Shown here in pieces: positions 39,659 through 48,725 of a stretch of DNA of 49,984 nt (position 1 is the first letter of the stretch; each line of letters opens with the position of its first letter). The notes beneath the pieces are model-generated. The model searched no databases and was not told the origin of the DNA. It saw only the letters and a program-made list of their open reading frames with translations. The position numbers were made by a program, and so were the translations under genes. The DNA is from a virus. Location of the stretch: the IMG/VR virus record IMGVR_UViG_3300028610_000602, positions 1 through 49,984 of that record; one strand, written 5' to 3'.

Positions 39659-40909
39659 ATGAAAACTACACCAGCCAAGTTCTGGCATGATATCCTCACC
39701 CCCGGGATCGTTACCACAGCGGACGGCGACGTTGAGATCACGCGCAAAGACGTCGATCTTGCCCGTGATAACTTCATCGCGATGCAAAAAACGGGCATCG
39801 CCGATCTTCCTGTGCTGGAGGAGCACGTCCCGCTGAATGACCCGATAGGCCATCCACGGCCTCGCCGTGATGTCGCTGTTGACGAACTCAACGCCACCAA
39901 AGGCTGGATTGGTCGCGTCCGCATGAAAGGCGACGCTCTCCAGGGTCTCTTTCAAATCAACGATGGCGACACGACTGCCGGAATCAAATTGGGCACGATT
40001 CGCTATGTCTCGCCGCAAATTCTCGGCAAATTCGAGGACCGGAACGGCAATCCGTACAAGCGGGCCATCAGCCACATCGCGCTGACGAGCAAGCCTCGCC
40101 TACGCAATCAAGGTGAATTCGAGCCAGTCGAAGAGCACTCGATGGCTCTCAGCGAATTGGGTGACGAGGCATCTATCACGATCGAGGATGTCGGCGATAT
40201 CCAACTTGCCGACGATGGTGATGGTGGCGAAAAGACGGAAAAGACCGACAACCCGGACCTCACCGGCAACACACACAGCGATCAGCAAATGGAAGCATTG
40301 CTGACACTTCTCGCCGAAGAGTTTGGGCTCACCGTCGTGGACGGCACCGATTCCGCAAGCCTCGTCGAGCAACTTCTAACGGCCGTCAAGACGGCCAAGG
40401 CCGTCCGCGAAAAAGCGGCAGCAGACAAAGCCGCCGCTGACGCCACCAATGAAAACCCCGGCGACCACGCCCCCAAAGAAGACAGGATCGGAGTCCAAAT
40501 GTCAGAAGCACAAATTGAACAATTCGAGGCGATGAAAAATCAACTCGCCAAGACGAATAGCACGACAATTCGCAGCCGGCTGGGATCGCTCAAATCCCAG
40601 GGCCGCATGGCACCTGCCCTGTTTGATGCCCTGGCAGGCAAGATCGATTCAATCCAACTCTCGGACGCTGGCGAGGAATTGCCCTCGATCACGCTCTCGG
40701 AGCTTGTCGATCTGCTGGAGAAAACGTCTGGCGACGGCTCGGGCGCCCTGCAATTGTCCGGCGCGACCGAAGACGAGCATCCCGATGGCGATACTTTCCG
40801 CACCGGTGACGGCGAAGGTGAAGTCACAGACGACGAAGCCGCTGCGCTTATCGATCGCATGAAAGACGTCAATCACACGGCATGGGAAGGCGCCGCTGTT
40901 GCCGTATAG
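39659..40909 (+). CDS. Mu gpI-like prohead protease/scaffold
   Basis: 416 residues from the ATG at 39659. The N-terminal half (FWHDILTPGIVTTADGDVEIT, LPVLEEHVPLNDPIG, GWIGRVRMKGDALQGLFQI, RYVSPQILGKFEDRNGN, AISHIALTSKPRLRNQ) matches Mu gpI-type proteases with His/Ser catalytic elements. The C-terminal half is an acidic, Ala/Lys helical scaffold. It would shape and cleave the prohead. The Shine-Dalgarno is weak. Confidence 0.75.
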   Translation: MKTTPAKFWHDILTPGIVTTADGDVEITRKDVDLARDNFIAMQKTGIADLPVLEEHVPLNDPIGHPRPRRDVAVDELNATKGWIGRVRMKGDALQGLFQINDGDTTAGIKLGTIRYVSPQILGKFEDRNGNPYKRAISHIALTSKPRLRNQGEFEPVEEHSMALSELGDEASITIEDVGDIQLADDGDGGEKTEKTDNPDLTGNTHSDQQMEALLTLLAEEFGLTVVDGTDSASLVEQLLTAVKTAKAVREKAAADKAAADATNENPGDHAPKEDRIGVQMSEAQIEQFEAMKNQLAKTNSTTIRSRLGSLKSQGRMAPALFDALAGKIDSIQLSDAGEELPSITLSELVDLLEKTSGDGSGALQLSGATEDEHPDGDTFRTGDGEGEVTDDEAAALIDRMKDVNHTAWEGAAVAV

Positions 40910-40967
40910 GGCCAGCAAACACACGAACAAATCAACCACAACCACCGCTTAGACGGGGATTTGAGAC

Positions 40968-41798
40968 ATGGGATTCGGCACACTAACACCCGGCACAGGG
41001 CCAACGATGCGAGGCGTGGAAACCGCCACGCAACGCATTATCTCAAACCGCATCGATGAGCCCGAACACGGCGTAAAGCTGGAACGGGTGACGATCCTTT
41101 CCTCGGCGCTCGATGCCGGGAACACGAACTTCACGACTCAACTCCGCGCCGGCTTGCCAATGGGCAAGATCACGGCCACCGGTAAATACCAACAGTGGAC
41201 TGCCGACGGTGACGCCACGGACGGAACGCAGAATTGTGCCGGCATCTTGTGGCAAGGCGTCGATATGTTTGGGCCATCGCACACGGTCGAAGACAAGAGT
41301 GGTTCCCTAATTGCCGTAAGTGGTCAGTTCAAAAGCGATCAGATTATCGGGCTCGATCATGCGTTGCGTTCCCAGTTGGCCGGTCGATTCACGTTCAGCG
41401 ATGACCTGATTAACAACTTGCAACAGGGACCGCTACAAGGGATGCGGACGATTCTCGACACGTCGACGGCCACGACCATCGGTGATACCGAGAGCGGGAT
41501 CATGTTTCTGCTGTCAAACGCCGCGTCCGTCACGATGACGCTACCGGCGATCGACGTAGGTGGCGGCCAAGAGTTCATTTTCTATCGAGTCGCCGCCGAA
41601 GAAATGGTGATCACTTCTGCCGAAGGGAACAATATCGTCGGCGAAGCCGACGCCGCCGCATCGACGATCACGGCCACCACGGCGAGCCAGCACATCGGAG
41701 CGTGCGTGATGGTCCGAAGTGTTGATATCGCCGGTACGCCGAAGTGGCTGGCGTTCAATTTGTCGGCGTCGGCTGCGATCACGATCGCCTACGCCTAG
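40968..41798 (+). CDS. Head decoration protein
   Basis: 276 residues. The N-terminal half (ERVTILSSALDAGNTNFTTQ, GKITATGKYQQW, CAGILWQGVDMFG) resembles lambda gpD-like/HDPD decoration proteins. The C-terminal half is a beta domain (SNAASVTMTLPAIDVGGGQE, IGACVMVRSVDIAG) of the kind that projects from capsids. It lies between protease and major capsid protein, the usual place. Confidence 0.7.
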   Translation: MGFGTLTPGTGPTMRGVETATQRIISNRIDEPEHGVKLERVTILSSALDAGNTNFTTQLRAGLPMGKITATGKYQQWTADGDATDGTQNCAGILWQGVDMFGPSHTVEDKSGSLIAVSGQFKSDQIIGLDHALRSQLAGRFTFSDDLINNLQQGPLQGMRTILDTSTATTIGDTESGIMFLLSNAASVTMTLPAIDVGGGQEFIFYRVAAEEMVITSAEGNNIVGEADAAASTITATTASQHIGACVMVRSVDIAGTPKWLAFNLSASAAITIAYA

Positions 41799-41861
41799 TA
41801 AACAACCGGCCTAACCGCCGAAACCAAATAATCAACAACACCCTAACGGGGAACCGTACCG

Positions 41862-42980
41862 ATGGCATCCAACGTATTACCACACGCCCTGCAAAGCAAA
41901 GTCATCAATGGATTGTTCCCCCAGCTTCGGGTGCAAAACACGACGATCCAAGACATTCTAGGCGTCGGCTTGGGCGGGCCTTTCCGTCGCGTCCGTGGCG
42001 GCTACGACTTTGCTTATGACATCTTCAACCCGACCCGCGACGCCGGTATTGTGCGAATGCCCAGCCAGACGTCGGCGAACATTCAGCCCAAGCCAGTCGG
42101 TCAAGTTCAGGGCCGTTACCCGCGCATCGCTGAAACGATTCCGTTGAACTTCGACTACATGAACGACTTCCGCGTGCTGGGCGGCGCCGAGAATCAGGTC
42201 GACGTCGGCGCTGAGAATTATATCTCTGAGCAAGCGAAAGAGTTGCTCCAGCGGGTGGCGAACGCCATCGAGATTCAGTGTGCCGCGATGCTTCGTGGTC
42301 ACCTGTACTTCACTCAGGACGGCGACAGTCTGTATCACGAACTGGCATCGTCCGGAAACGTGATTGACATCAACTTCCAGATTCCGTCGACTGAAAATGT
42401 CGATCAGTTGCCGCTCAATACCGGGGCGGACACGATCTCGGCGACGTGGGCCACGGCTGGAACCGACATCCATGGTGACCTGCTCAATATCATGGGCGGC
42501 TTTGAGCGGACCACTGGCTGGCCCGTTGGGCTAGTCATCACGTCACGCGAAATTATGAACGACATCCTGCAAAATGACACGATGAAGGCCATCGCCGGCA
42601 CGTCGAACGCTCCTTTCAAATCGGTCATATTGCAAAACAGCAACGATCGCTTCTATGAGTTCGATGCTTTCCCCGGTGTTCGCTTCTACGTCGTCAATGA
42701 GGTGTTAAACCTCGGCGCATCGCAAACGACGACACGGATGGTCGCGGCAAGTCAGTTGTCTGTCCTGCCGACGCCCGATGGTTCATGGCTGAATTATTGG
42801 GAGGGCAGTTCGACGATCATCGAAGAGACGATCGGACGCCAGAGCATTCAGTCCGGCCTGTATTCGTGGAGCGAATTACGAGGCGATCCGGCCCGTATCG
42901 AACTGAAATCAAACTACCTCGGAATGCCGATCCTGAAAGTTCCGGCTGCCGTGGCATTTGGAACCGCTACCGGATTCTAG
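41862..42980 (+). CDS. Major capsid protein, GPE family
   Basis: 372 residues. PFRRVRGGYDFAYDIFNPTR, EQAKELLQRVANAIEIQCAA, WATAGTDIHGDLLNIM, GWPVGLVITSREIMNDIL and VRFYVVNEV match phage major capsid protein E (HK97 fold). GGGG lies 11 bases before the ATG. A strong terminator follows, in keeping with high expression. Confidence 0.88.
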   Translation: MASNVLPHALQSKVINGLFPQLRVQNTTIQDILGVGLGGPFRRVRGGYDFAYDIFNPTRDAGIVRMPSQTSANIQPKPVGQVQGRYPRIAETIPLNFDYMNDFRVLGGAENQVDVGAENYISEQAKELLQRVANAIEIQCAAMLRGHLYFTQDGDSLYHELASSGNVIDINFQIPSTENVDQLPLNTGADTISATWATAGTDIHGDLLNIMGGFERTTGWPVGLVITSREIMNDILQNDTMKAIAGTSNAPFKSVILQNSNDRFYEFDAFPGVRFYVVNEVLNLGASQTTTRMVAASQLSVLPTPDGSWLNYWEGSSTIIEETIGRQSIQSGLYSWSELRGDPARIELKSNYLGMPILKVPAAVAFGTATGF

Positions 42981-43020
42981 ACGTCCCAGGGGTCGCAGCT
43001 ACCTGCCGGTAATCACCTGT

Positions 43021-43060
43021 CGGCCCGGCCGAGTCGGCGAGACTCGCCGGGCCGTTTTTT
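43021..43060 (+). terminator. Rho-independent terminator after the major capsid gene
   Basis: Stem of 14 pairs with one bulged C: outer CGGCCCGG/CCGGGCCG, inner CGAGTC/GACTCG, loop GGCGA, then TTTTTT. Confidence 0.93.
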
Positions 43061-43083
43061 GTTGAACAACGAAAGTAAGAACG

Positions 43084-43602
43084 ATGGCAAAACTGACAGC
43101 CACAATTAGTCATCCACGGGCCGGGAATCACGGCCTGTATGTAATACCGACGTCCCCATCGAGCCCGTGGCATCAAGTTAATTCCGTCGCCGCTGAGCCG
43201 GCCGGGACCGCCGAACAGAACAGCGGAACACGGATAACCATTCCCGGTACAGTCGACAACGACTCGAACATCACAACCGTCGATACTAAGGGTTTCGCGA
43301 CGACAATAGAGATCGCCATGCGGTACTTGCTAGACGGCACAACGTCTCAGGAATGCGTTGTCAACGTGTTCGGCGTCGACTCTAACGGTCTGTTTCAAGC
43401 CCTCCCTGATTCCGACGGCGATATAGATATCGAGCTTACCGCTCACCTTACGAACGACGTCAAAATTGATGGCACCAACGACGTCACGACGGCTAAGAAA
43501 GTCGACTTGCTCGGGAACCAGAAATACGAAGTCCACGTGATGAGCGAATTCGACATGACCGGCGGCACCGAGACGGCCGACATCATCGCCCGCGAATACT
43601 AA
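43084..43602 (+). CDS. Hypothetical virion protein
   Basis: 172 residues, beta-rich (TRITIPGTVDNDSNITTVD, ECVVNVFGVDSNGLFQALPD). It sits right after the capsid gene and terminator. No family recognised; a structural role is likely from place. Confidence 0.5.
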   Translation: MAKLTATISHPRAGNHGLYVIPTSPSSPWHQVNSVAAEPAGTAEQNSGTRITIPGTVDNDSNITTVDTKGFATTIEIAMRYLLDGTTSQECVVNVFGVDSNGLFQALPDSDGDIDIELTAHLTNDVKIDGTNDVTTAKKVDLLGNQKYEVHVMSEFDMTGGTETADIIAREY

Positions 43603-43613
43603 TCGGAGCAGCA

Positions 43614-43895
43614 ATGGTAAACGTATCTGAAAAGCATAGCGCAGAAGTTGTTTGGTTGTTACGCATAGGAACCGGGATTATTAGCACGATTGCCGTTGTC
43701 GGCATCGTCGGCGGCATCACGCTCAACGGAACGCTCTCCACTATTCAGACGGACATCCGCTGGATGGTCAAGTCCGACCTCGACCTCACAGCCGACGTCG
43801 AAAGCATTGGCACTGAAGTGCAGGCGGTCACCACCAACCAAGAAGTATTCAGCACCCGGCTTGACGCGATCGACGCCGCCCTAGAGGTGCCGTAA
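43614..43895 (+). CDS. Small membrane protein with coiled-coil tail
   Basis: 93 residues; CGGAGCAGCA before the ATG. Transmembrane helix (LLRIGTGIISTIAVVGIVGG), then a helical tail (TADVESIGTEVQAVTTNQE). It resembles phage membrane proteins of holin or fibre-anchor type. Overlaps the next gene by one base. Confidence 0.5.
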   Translation: MVNVSEKHSAEVVWLLRIGTGIISTIAVVGIVGGITLNGTLSTIQTDIRWMVKSDLDLTADVESIGTEVQAVTTNQEVFSTRLDAIDAALEVP

Positions 43896-45238
43896 TGGCC
43901 GACAACGTAATTCTGAATCCCGGCACGGGCGGGAAAACCATCGCCAGCGACGACGTCGGCGGCGCCCAGTACCAACGCATCAAGCCTGCCTTTGGTGCCG
44001 ACGGAGCGGCCACCGACGTTAGCACGGCGGACCCTTTGCCGGTCTCGGTGTTTTTCCCAGACGCCCAGCATCTCGATGGCTTCGGCCGTTTGCGGGTAGG
44101 CGAACCGCAAACCGTCTTTGACTCTAAGCAGGTGATTGATAATCGACCGCTGCTATGGGATGAGGCAGACTCGGGTGGCGCATCCGCATCGTCGCATTCA
44201 ATTCCGCGTGCATCGTCGCTAATGGCATTGGGAATAACGTCCGGCGAGAAAATCATTCGGCAGACAAAGCGGTATTTCAATTATCAGCCGGGCAAGTCGA
44301 TGCTCGCCGTGCTGACGGCGATCATGCAGCCGAAGACCAACGTGCGGCAACGTGTCGGATATTTCGACGCTGACAATGGCATATTCTTTGAGCACGATGG
44401 CGTTACTGCCAAGGTCGTGATTCGCTCAAAAACGTCCGGCTCGGCTGTTGACACCTCAATTGACCAAGCGTCATGGAACACGGACACGATGGATGGAACC
44501 GGACCGTCTGGCATCACCGTAGACTGGAGCAAGTCGCAGATATTCTTGATCGATTTCCAGTGGCTGGGCGTCGGTCGCGTCCGGTTTAGTTTGTCGATCA
44601 ATGGCGTCAGTTACAAGGTGCATGACATCGACCGTGCGAACACGTTGGCTGTCGTCTATATGTCAACGCCCGATCTTCCGGTGCGATACGAAATCGAGAA
44701 TACGGGCATAGCAGCCAGCGCGACAACGCTCGAACAACTATGCAGTTCGTTGACATCCGAGGGCGGCTATAACCCGGATGGCATCGTCCATGGTTCCACG
44801 ATGCAAAACGGCGAAGGCAGAGGATTCGGCGCTAGTTCAACACCGATAATGAGTATGCGCCTGAGCACAGCAGGCATCCGGGCTCATGTAGAGTTATTGA
44901 GTGCATCAGTGTTATTGCTCTCCAAGGTGGCGTCCATCTTTAGGATTCTGGTGAATCCGACTATCGGCGCCGGCACATCACCGACGTGGGTCGCGGCCGA
45001 TGCCTTCTCGAATGTTGAGATTGATATAGCTCGCACGGGCTCCGTCACTGGGGGCGTGCTGATCGGCGGCGGCCAGATATCCACGGAGGAAAGGACGGCT
45101 GCGCGTCTGGTATCGTCTGAGTTGACGCTAACCTCTGATATTGCGGGCGTGAGCGATGAGATTGTCCTATGCTGCCAAACGGCATCCACGGGCAGCCCGA
45201 CGGGGCTAGCGGAAATGTTCTGGAAAGAGATCGCGTGA
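43895..45238 (+). CDS. Phage structural protein (tail/fibre-like)
   Basis: 447 residues. DGFGRLRVGEPQTVFDSKQ, RVRFSLSINGVSYKVHDIDRAN and TPDLPVRYEIENTG are typical of a family of virion proteins in large and environmental phages. Beta-rich throughout, no signal peptide. Function in the particle unknown. Confidence 0.65.
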   Translation: MADNVILNPGTGGKTIASDDVGGAQYQRIKPAFGADGAATDVSTADPLPVSVFFPDAQHLDGFGRLRVGEPQTVFDSKQVIDNRPLLWDEADSGGASASSHSIPRASSLMALGITSGEKIIRQTKRYFNYQPGKSMLAVLTAIMQPKTNVRQRVGYFDADNGIFFEHDGVTAKVVIRSKTSGSAVDTSIDQASWNTDTMDGTGPSGITVDWSKSQIFLIDFQWLGVGRVRFSLSINGVSYKVHDIDRANTLAVVYMSTPDLPVRYEIENTGIAASATTLEQLCSSLTSEGGYNPDGIVHGSTMQNGEGRGFGASSTPIMSMRLSTAGIRAHVELLSASVLLLSKVASIFRILVNPTIGAGTSPTWVAADAFSNVEIDIARTGSVTGGVLIGGGQISTEERTAARLVSSELTLTSDIAGVSDEIVLCCQTASTGSPTGLAEMFWKEIA

Positions 45239-45239
45239 T

Positions 45240-45398
45240 ATGCTCTTGCCACTGATCCTAAACCTGCCGCCGACCGCCCCGCGATTCAAGCTGGCGCTTG
45301 ATACGTACGTCGAGCCCGCGACGTTTGTGGAGAATGCCGAACCCAAGGCGTTCAAGGTCTACGTCGAACCGAAGCCGCTGGTCGAGGTGGCCCAATAA
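45240..45398 (+). CDS. 52-residue hypothetical protein
   Basis: ATG at 45240, stop overlapping the ATG of the next gene. Pro-rich (ILNLPPTAPRFKLALDTYVE, KAFKVYVEPKPLVEV). Tight packing between two structural genes supports it. Confidence 0.5.
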   Translation: MLLPLILNLPPTAPRFKLALDTYVEPATFVENAEPKAFKVYVEPKPLVEVAQ

Positions 45399-45730
45399 TG
45401 CCCACGCTGGAATTCAACGTTGGAGACCGACTGACGCCGATACGGTTGGAGCTAAACGAACGCGACACGTCGAACACCGATCTAAGCGCCGACACCGTGA
45501 CATTCTCGATGTACGACACGAGCGATGACTCCGTGAAAGTCAACGATCAGGCATGTACGCTCACCAATGGCGGCACCGATGGAAAAGCCCATTACCCGTG
45601 GGCTGCCGCTGACATTGACACCGCTGGGACGTTCTGGGGATACTTCAAGCGAACCAGCGGGGGTCTGACGGCTCAGTACCCGCAGAACGGTCCCCGGTTG
45701 GTGATTGTCATCCATGCGACTCCGCCCTAA
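45398..45730 (+). CDS. BppU N-terminal-like tail/baseplate protein
   Basis: 110 residues, ATG in TAATG overlap. FNVGDRLTPIRLELNERD, LSADTVTFSMYDTSD and YFKRTSGGLTAQYPQNGP match the BppU N-terminal domain found in receptor-binding or baseplate proteins. Here it is a stand-alone domain. Confidence 0.65.
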   Translation: MPTLEFNVGDRLTPIRLELNERDTSNTDLSADTVTFSMYDTSDDSVKVNDQACTLTNGGTDGKAHYPWAAADIDTAGTFWGYFKRTSGGLTAQYPQNGPRLVIVIHATPP

Positions 45731-45740
45731 AGGTGATGCG

Positions 45741-46112
45741 ATGAGTGAGACGACGCGACGTGGATTTTTGGGGCTGCTGGCAGCGTTGCCGGTGATCGGT
45801 CCGGCTCTGCTGGCTAGGGCGAATGTTGCTGATACCTCAGTTACATTCGGGCCGCACGCAACGCTTGCCGCGATCCCGTGGACGCAAGTAAATATCGTGT
45901 CCCGGCTGGACAAGCAAGGACGCCTAATAACAACTAAGACATGCTACGGCAAGATCGCTGACATAGGAAAATGGCAATCGATCATGCAATTACATCCAGG
46001 CATGATGCGGTTGGCAACGCAAAAGGTCGTCTCGCCATTCAATGGCTATTGTTCGATATGCGTCGAAGATAGAGAAATCGTAGCGCCTTCATGGAGCAAG
46101 AAGCCATGCTGA
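45741..46112 (+). CDS. Tat-signal-bearing hypothetical protein
   Basis: 123 residues. The N-terminus TTRRGFLGLLAALPVIGPAL is a classical twin-arginine signal (RRxFL, hydrophobic h-region, ALLARA end). The mature part is small with CSICVED. Export of a phage protein in folded form through Tat is unusual. AAGGTGATGCG lies before the ATG. Confidence 0.6.
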   Translation: MSETTRRGFLGLLAALPVIGPALLARANVADTSVTFGPHATLAAIPWTQVNIVSRLDKQGRLITTKTCYGKIADIGKWQSIMQLHPGMMRLATQKVVSPFNGYCSICVEDREIVAPSWSKKPC

Positions 46113-46408
46113 GAACACTAAAGACGAACGTACTCATAGCATTATCTTCGGCTGAGTTTCTGGAAGGAACCCTTACCGATCCAGCCGACCGCCGCCGATT
46201 AGAAGCGGCGCTGGTTTATTTACGTCGTACTGCTGCCGTGATGGAATGTGTGTACGCGAAGTCATCGGCACCCGAAGACCAGCCCCAGACTCCCGAGCTT
46301 CCCATCACAGAAGACCCGGTATCGACCGCAGGCCCGCAATCGCTTAACGAACCGACACAACCAATCGCAGCCGAAGCGGCCACCGATATCGACGTTGAGG
46401 ATGAGTGA
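46106..46408 (+). CDS. Hypothetical protein
   Basis: 100 residues from the ATG at 46106 (GGAG 9 bases upstream), overlapping the previous stop; a longer start at 46091 is possible. Helical N-terminal part (LSSAEFLEGTLTDPADRRRL), disordered acidic C-terminus. Unknown. Confidence 0.5.
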   Translation: MLRTLKTNVLIALSSAEFLEGTLTDPADRRRLEAALVYLRRTAAVMECVYAKSSAPEDQPQTPELPITEDPVSTAGPQSLNEPTQPIAAEAATDIDVEDE

Positions 46409-46409
46409 T

Positions 46410-46595
46410 ATGTGCGACGAACACAGCAGTGATGATTGTTCCAAGCCCCCCCCGGAATCGAATCTAGCCAAACCGCCGGACGACATATTCGCATTACGTC
46501 GTGCGGCCTTAGAGGGACGAGAACGCATCAACCAAAGTCGCTTTGCGTTAGCGATAATGTATGGCGATCCTATTGTGTACCCGGATGGGGATTAG
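46410..46595 (+). CDS. Hypothetical protein
   Basis: 61 residues, ATG overlapping the region just after the previous TGA, GAGG upstream. Polar; contains IFALRRAALEGRERINQSRF. Unknown. Confidence 0.45.
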   Translation: MCDEHSSDDCSKPPPESNLAKPPDDIFALRRAALEGRERINQSRFALAIMYGDPIVYPDGD

Positions 46596-46599
46596 CGAT

Positions 46600-46743
46600 A
46601 TGAATCATGTGATGACAGTCCGTCAAATCATGAAGCTGTCCGCAGAGCTAGAACGGATGCGACGCGAAGAACGTGAGGCAGACCGGACAATCTACGACGC
46701 AATCCGACGCGGTGTCAAATTCACATACGAGTATGAGCGGTAA
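46600..46743 (+). CDS. 47-residue helical protein
   Basis: ATG at 46600, ends two bases before the next gene. Highly charged helix (LSAELERMRREEREADRTIY). Unknown. Confidence 0.45.
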   Translation: MNHVMTVRQIMKLSAELERMRREEREADRTIYDAIRRGVKFTYEYER

Positions 46744-46745
46744 CA

Positions 46746-47243
46746 ATGCCTTACGCCGTACAAGCCGACGTCGAGAAAGTGCTCTCAGAGCTTGGCGTGA
46801 CGCTGCGCATTGACGACAATGCCAACGGCGTTGGCGAGACGACGAATCTGACATACGCATTAGAGGAGGCGAGCGAACAGGTAGATTTCCACCTGTTGCA
46901 GCGATACACGGCCTCAGACTTGACGGCAAGCGACTACGTCACGAAGGCCACGGCTGCCATCGCAGCGTGTCTGCTGTCGCGACGGCGAGCCAACAGCGTT
47001 CCCCCGTCGCTCGGCCAATCATGCGAGAAGTACGAAAAGCAGCTCAAAATGATAATGGACGGCGATGCCGAGCTACCGGGCGCTACCTTGCGGGATGACC
47101 CGGGCATCACGACCAGCGGGCTTAATGTCGATTTGACGCGTCCAGATATGCCTGTTCGCCGATCACGCCTGCGCTCGACTGGTGACCCGCCGCCGTCGAC
47201 TGTGAAGGATTTCGAGACACGCGAATTCGAGTTCGACTTGTGA
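46746..47243 (+). CDS. Head-tail adaptor (Mu gp36/DUF1320-like)
   Basis: 165 residues. EASEQVDFHLLQRYTASDL and YVTKATAAIAACLLSRRRAN match DUF1320-type adaptors that sit under the portal. Followed by a small membrane ORF and the gpG-like gene, as in Mu-like neck modules. Confidence 0.7.
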   Translation: MPYAVQADVEKVLSELGVTLRIDDNANGVGETTNLTYALEEASEQVDFHLLQRYTASDLTASDYVTKATAAIAACLLSRRRANSVPPSLGQSCEKYEKQLKMIMDGDAELPGATLRDDPGITTSGLNVDLTRPDMPVRRSRLRSTGDPPPSTVKDFETREFEFDL

Positions 47244-47398
47244 GCAATGAAGTGGCCACGTTTGTGCTGGGTTGTTTTGCGGGCATCGTATTTTCGGTTG
47301 TGTTTATCGCGATCGGCTTGGTACTGATCGGATGGGTATCTCGCCGATTCGACGCCCGGATTCTCGCCGAGGATCGCAAACGCCATGGCGACGATTAG
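47240..47398 (+). CDS. 52-residue membrane protein
   Basis: GTG overlapping the previous TGA. Transmembrane helix (GCFAGIVFSVVFIAIGLVLI), basic/acidic cytoplasmic end. Its end overlaps the next gene by 14 bases. Unknown role inside a neck module. Confidence 0.5.
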   Translation: MSNEVATFVLGCFAGIVFSVVFIAIGLVLIGWVSRRFDARILAEDRKRHGDD

Positions 47399-48155
47399 AG
47401 TCACAGCCACACGCCCCGAAGTGATGCGAGCGATCCGCCTCTACGCGGATATCGTCTCGGGCAACGCTGCTGACGTCGACGGCATCGCCCGAGCGGCTCA
47501 GTTGCGGCTCGGATTCGAGTTTTTGCGATTTGTCCACAAGGCCTTTATCGTCAAAGCCCGGGGCGGGACCGACGAGGCTGGCATCAAATGGCCGCCGCTC
47601 TCGAAACGGTATCTGGCGTACGGGAAAGGGCCGGCGTCGACCCGGCGGGCAGGCCGGTCGTCCCCGGGCGGGAAAGACGGCTTTATGTCGCCCGCCCAAC
47701 TCAAACTTTGGTGGAAGGACTACCGCCAAGCCCTAGCCTGGCTGGCGGCAGGGATGCCGATCGGCCAGGCCAAGGGCAAAGCCGCCGCGATTGCCTGGAG
47801 CAAGGCAAAACAACGTGGTGTGAAAACCAAACTCGAAGTATTCGGCAACCGCAAGACAGAGATTCTCCGCGATCGAGGCATTCTGCTGGCGTCGCTGAGC
47901 CCCGGAGCACCCCCTACAGCGTCCGGCAGCTATTCGGCGCCCGAAGGTCAGATAATGCGTCCCGGACGCGGCTCTGTCACTGTGGGAACGTCTGTGCCGT
48001 ATGCCTCGGCCCATCATCGCGGAACTGGCAAGATGCCAAAGCGGCCACTCTGGCCCGACCCGAGCCGGATTCCCGCCCGTTGGTGGGCAACGATGACCGC
48101 CACAACCACAGACGGCATCGCGACCGCTCTAGTGAGGCTAATCGGTCGTGCGTAA
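47385..48155 (+). CDS. Mu gpG-like tail completion protein
   Basis: 256 residues. The C-terminal GTSVPYASAHHRGTGKMPKR is the hallmark of phage virion morphogenesis protein (Mu gpG). An N-terminal helical region and KWPPLSKRYLAYGKG agree. An internal Lys/Gly/Arg-rich segment of about 60 residues seems longer than usual. Confidence 0.72.
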   Translation: MATIRVTATRPEVMRAIRLYADIVSGNAADVDGIARAAQLRLGFEFLRFVHKAFIVKARGGTDEAGIKWPPLSKRYLAYGKGPASTRRAGRSSPGGKDGFMSPAQLKLWWKDYRQALAWLAAGMPIGQAKGKAAAIAWSKAKQRGVKTKLEVFGNRKTEILRDRGILLASLSPGAPPTASGSYSAPEGQIMRPGRGSVTVGTSVPYASAHHRGTGKMPKRPLWPDPSRIPARWWATMTATTTDGIATALVRLIGRA

Positions 48156-48196
48156 CATAATCGGCACACGTAGAGCCGATTTCACGAGCCGAGCCG

Positions 48197-48721
48197 ATGT
48201 CACAAGCCGTTATTCTCCAAGGCGTATTTGACTATTTGGTCGAAAAGCTCGACCTGAACGAAGGCGAGTTTGGCATCGAGCCGCCCCGTGGCAATCCGCC
48301 GCCTGTTCACACGAACGTCTACGTGGCCGTGACGATCAAAGGGATGACGAATCAGGGCGAACCGTCATCGGAATACATCAATGAATGGCACGCCGTCGAA
48401 ATCGTCGTTTTCAAGAATACCCAGGTTTATCCAGATGACAGGCAAGACATTGTCTTCAGTGAAAACAACCGTGGCATTGACGCCCTCGCCGATAAAGTCG
48501 TCGCCTCAGTCAACGGCATTGAAGACTTGCGTATCCAGTGTTCGCAATTGCTCGACGAAGGGCAAGAATTCAGCGAACCGCTTTATCTATCAGGACGTGA
48601 CGAGACAGAATACGTCGCCGGAGAAGATGATGCTGGCGCCATTCAGACCTGGATGCTTCAAAGAGTGAGATTTGAGGGGCTTCGCAGATACAGAACACGA
48701 GCGCAATTAGTAGGAGTCTGA
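48197..48721 (+). CDS. Tail terminator/neck protein (Mu gp37-like)
   Basis: 174 residues. Alpha/beta pattern (ILQGVFDYLVEKLDL, VYVAVTIKGMTNQGE, EWHAVEIVVFKNTQVY) and position between gpG-like and tail-tube genes point to a tail terminator. Family match is moderate. Confidence 0.55.
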   Translation: MSQAVILQGVFDYLVEKLDLNEGEFGIEPPRGNPPPVHTNVYVAVTIKGMTNQGEPSSEYINEWHAVEIVVFKNTQVYPDDRQDIVFSENNRGIDALADKVVASVNGIEDLRIQCSQLLDEGQEFSEPLYLSGRDETEYVAGEDDAGAIQTWMLQRVRFEGLRRYRTRAQLVGV

Positions 48722-48725
48722 TTCG

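Noticed and set aside
39633-39662. Nine-codon ORF ending on the start of the prohead protease gene
   Set aside because: GAGGA lies only two bases before its ATG, so translation coupling through this peptide is not convincing.
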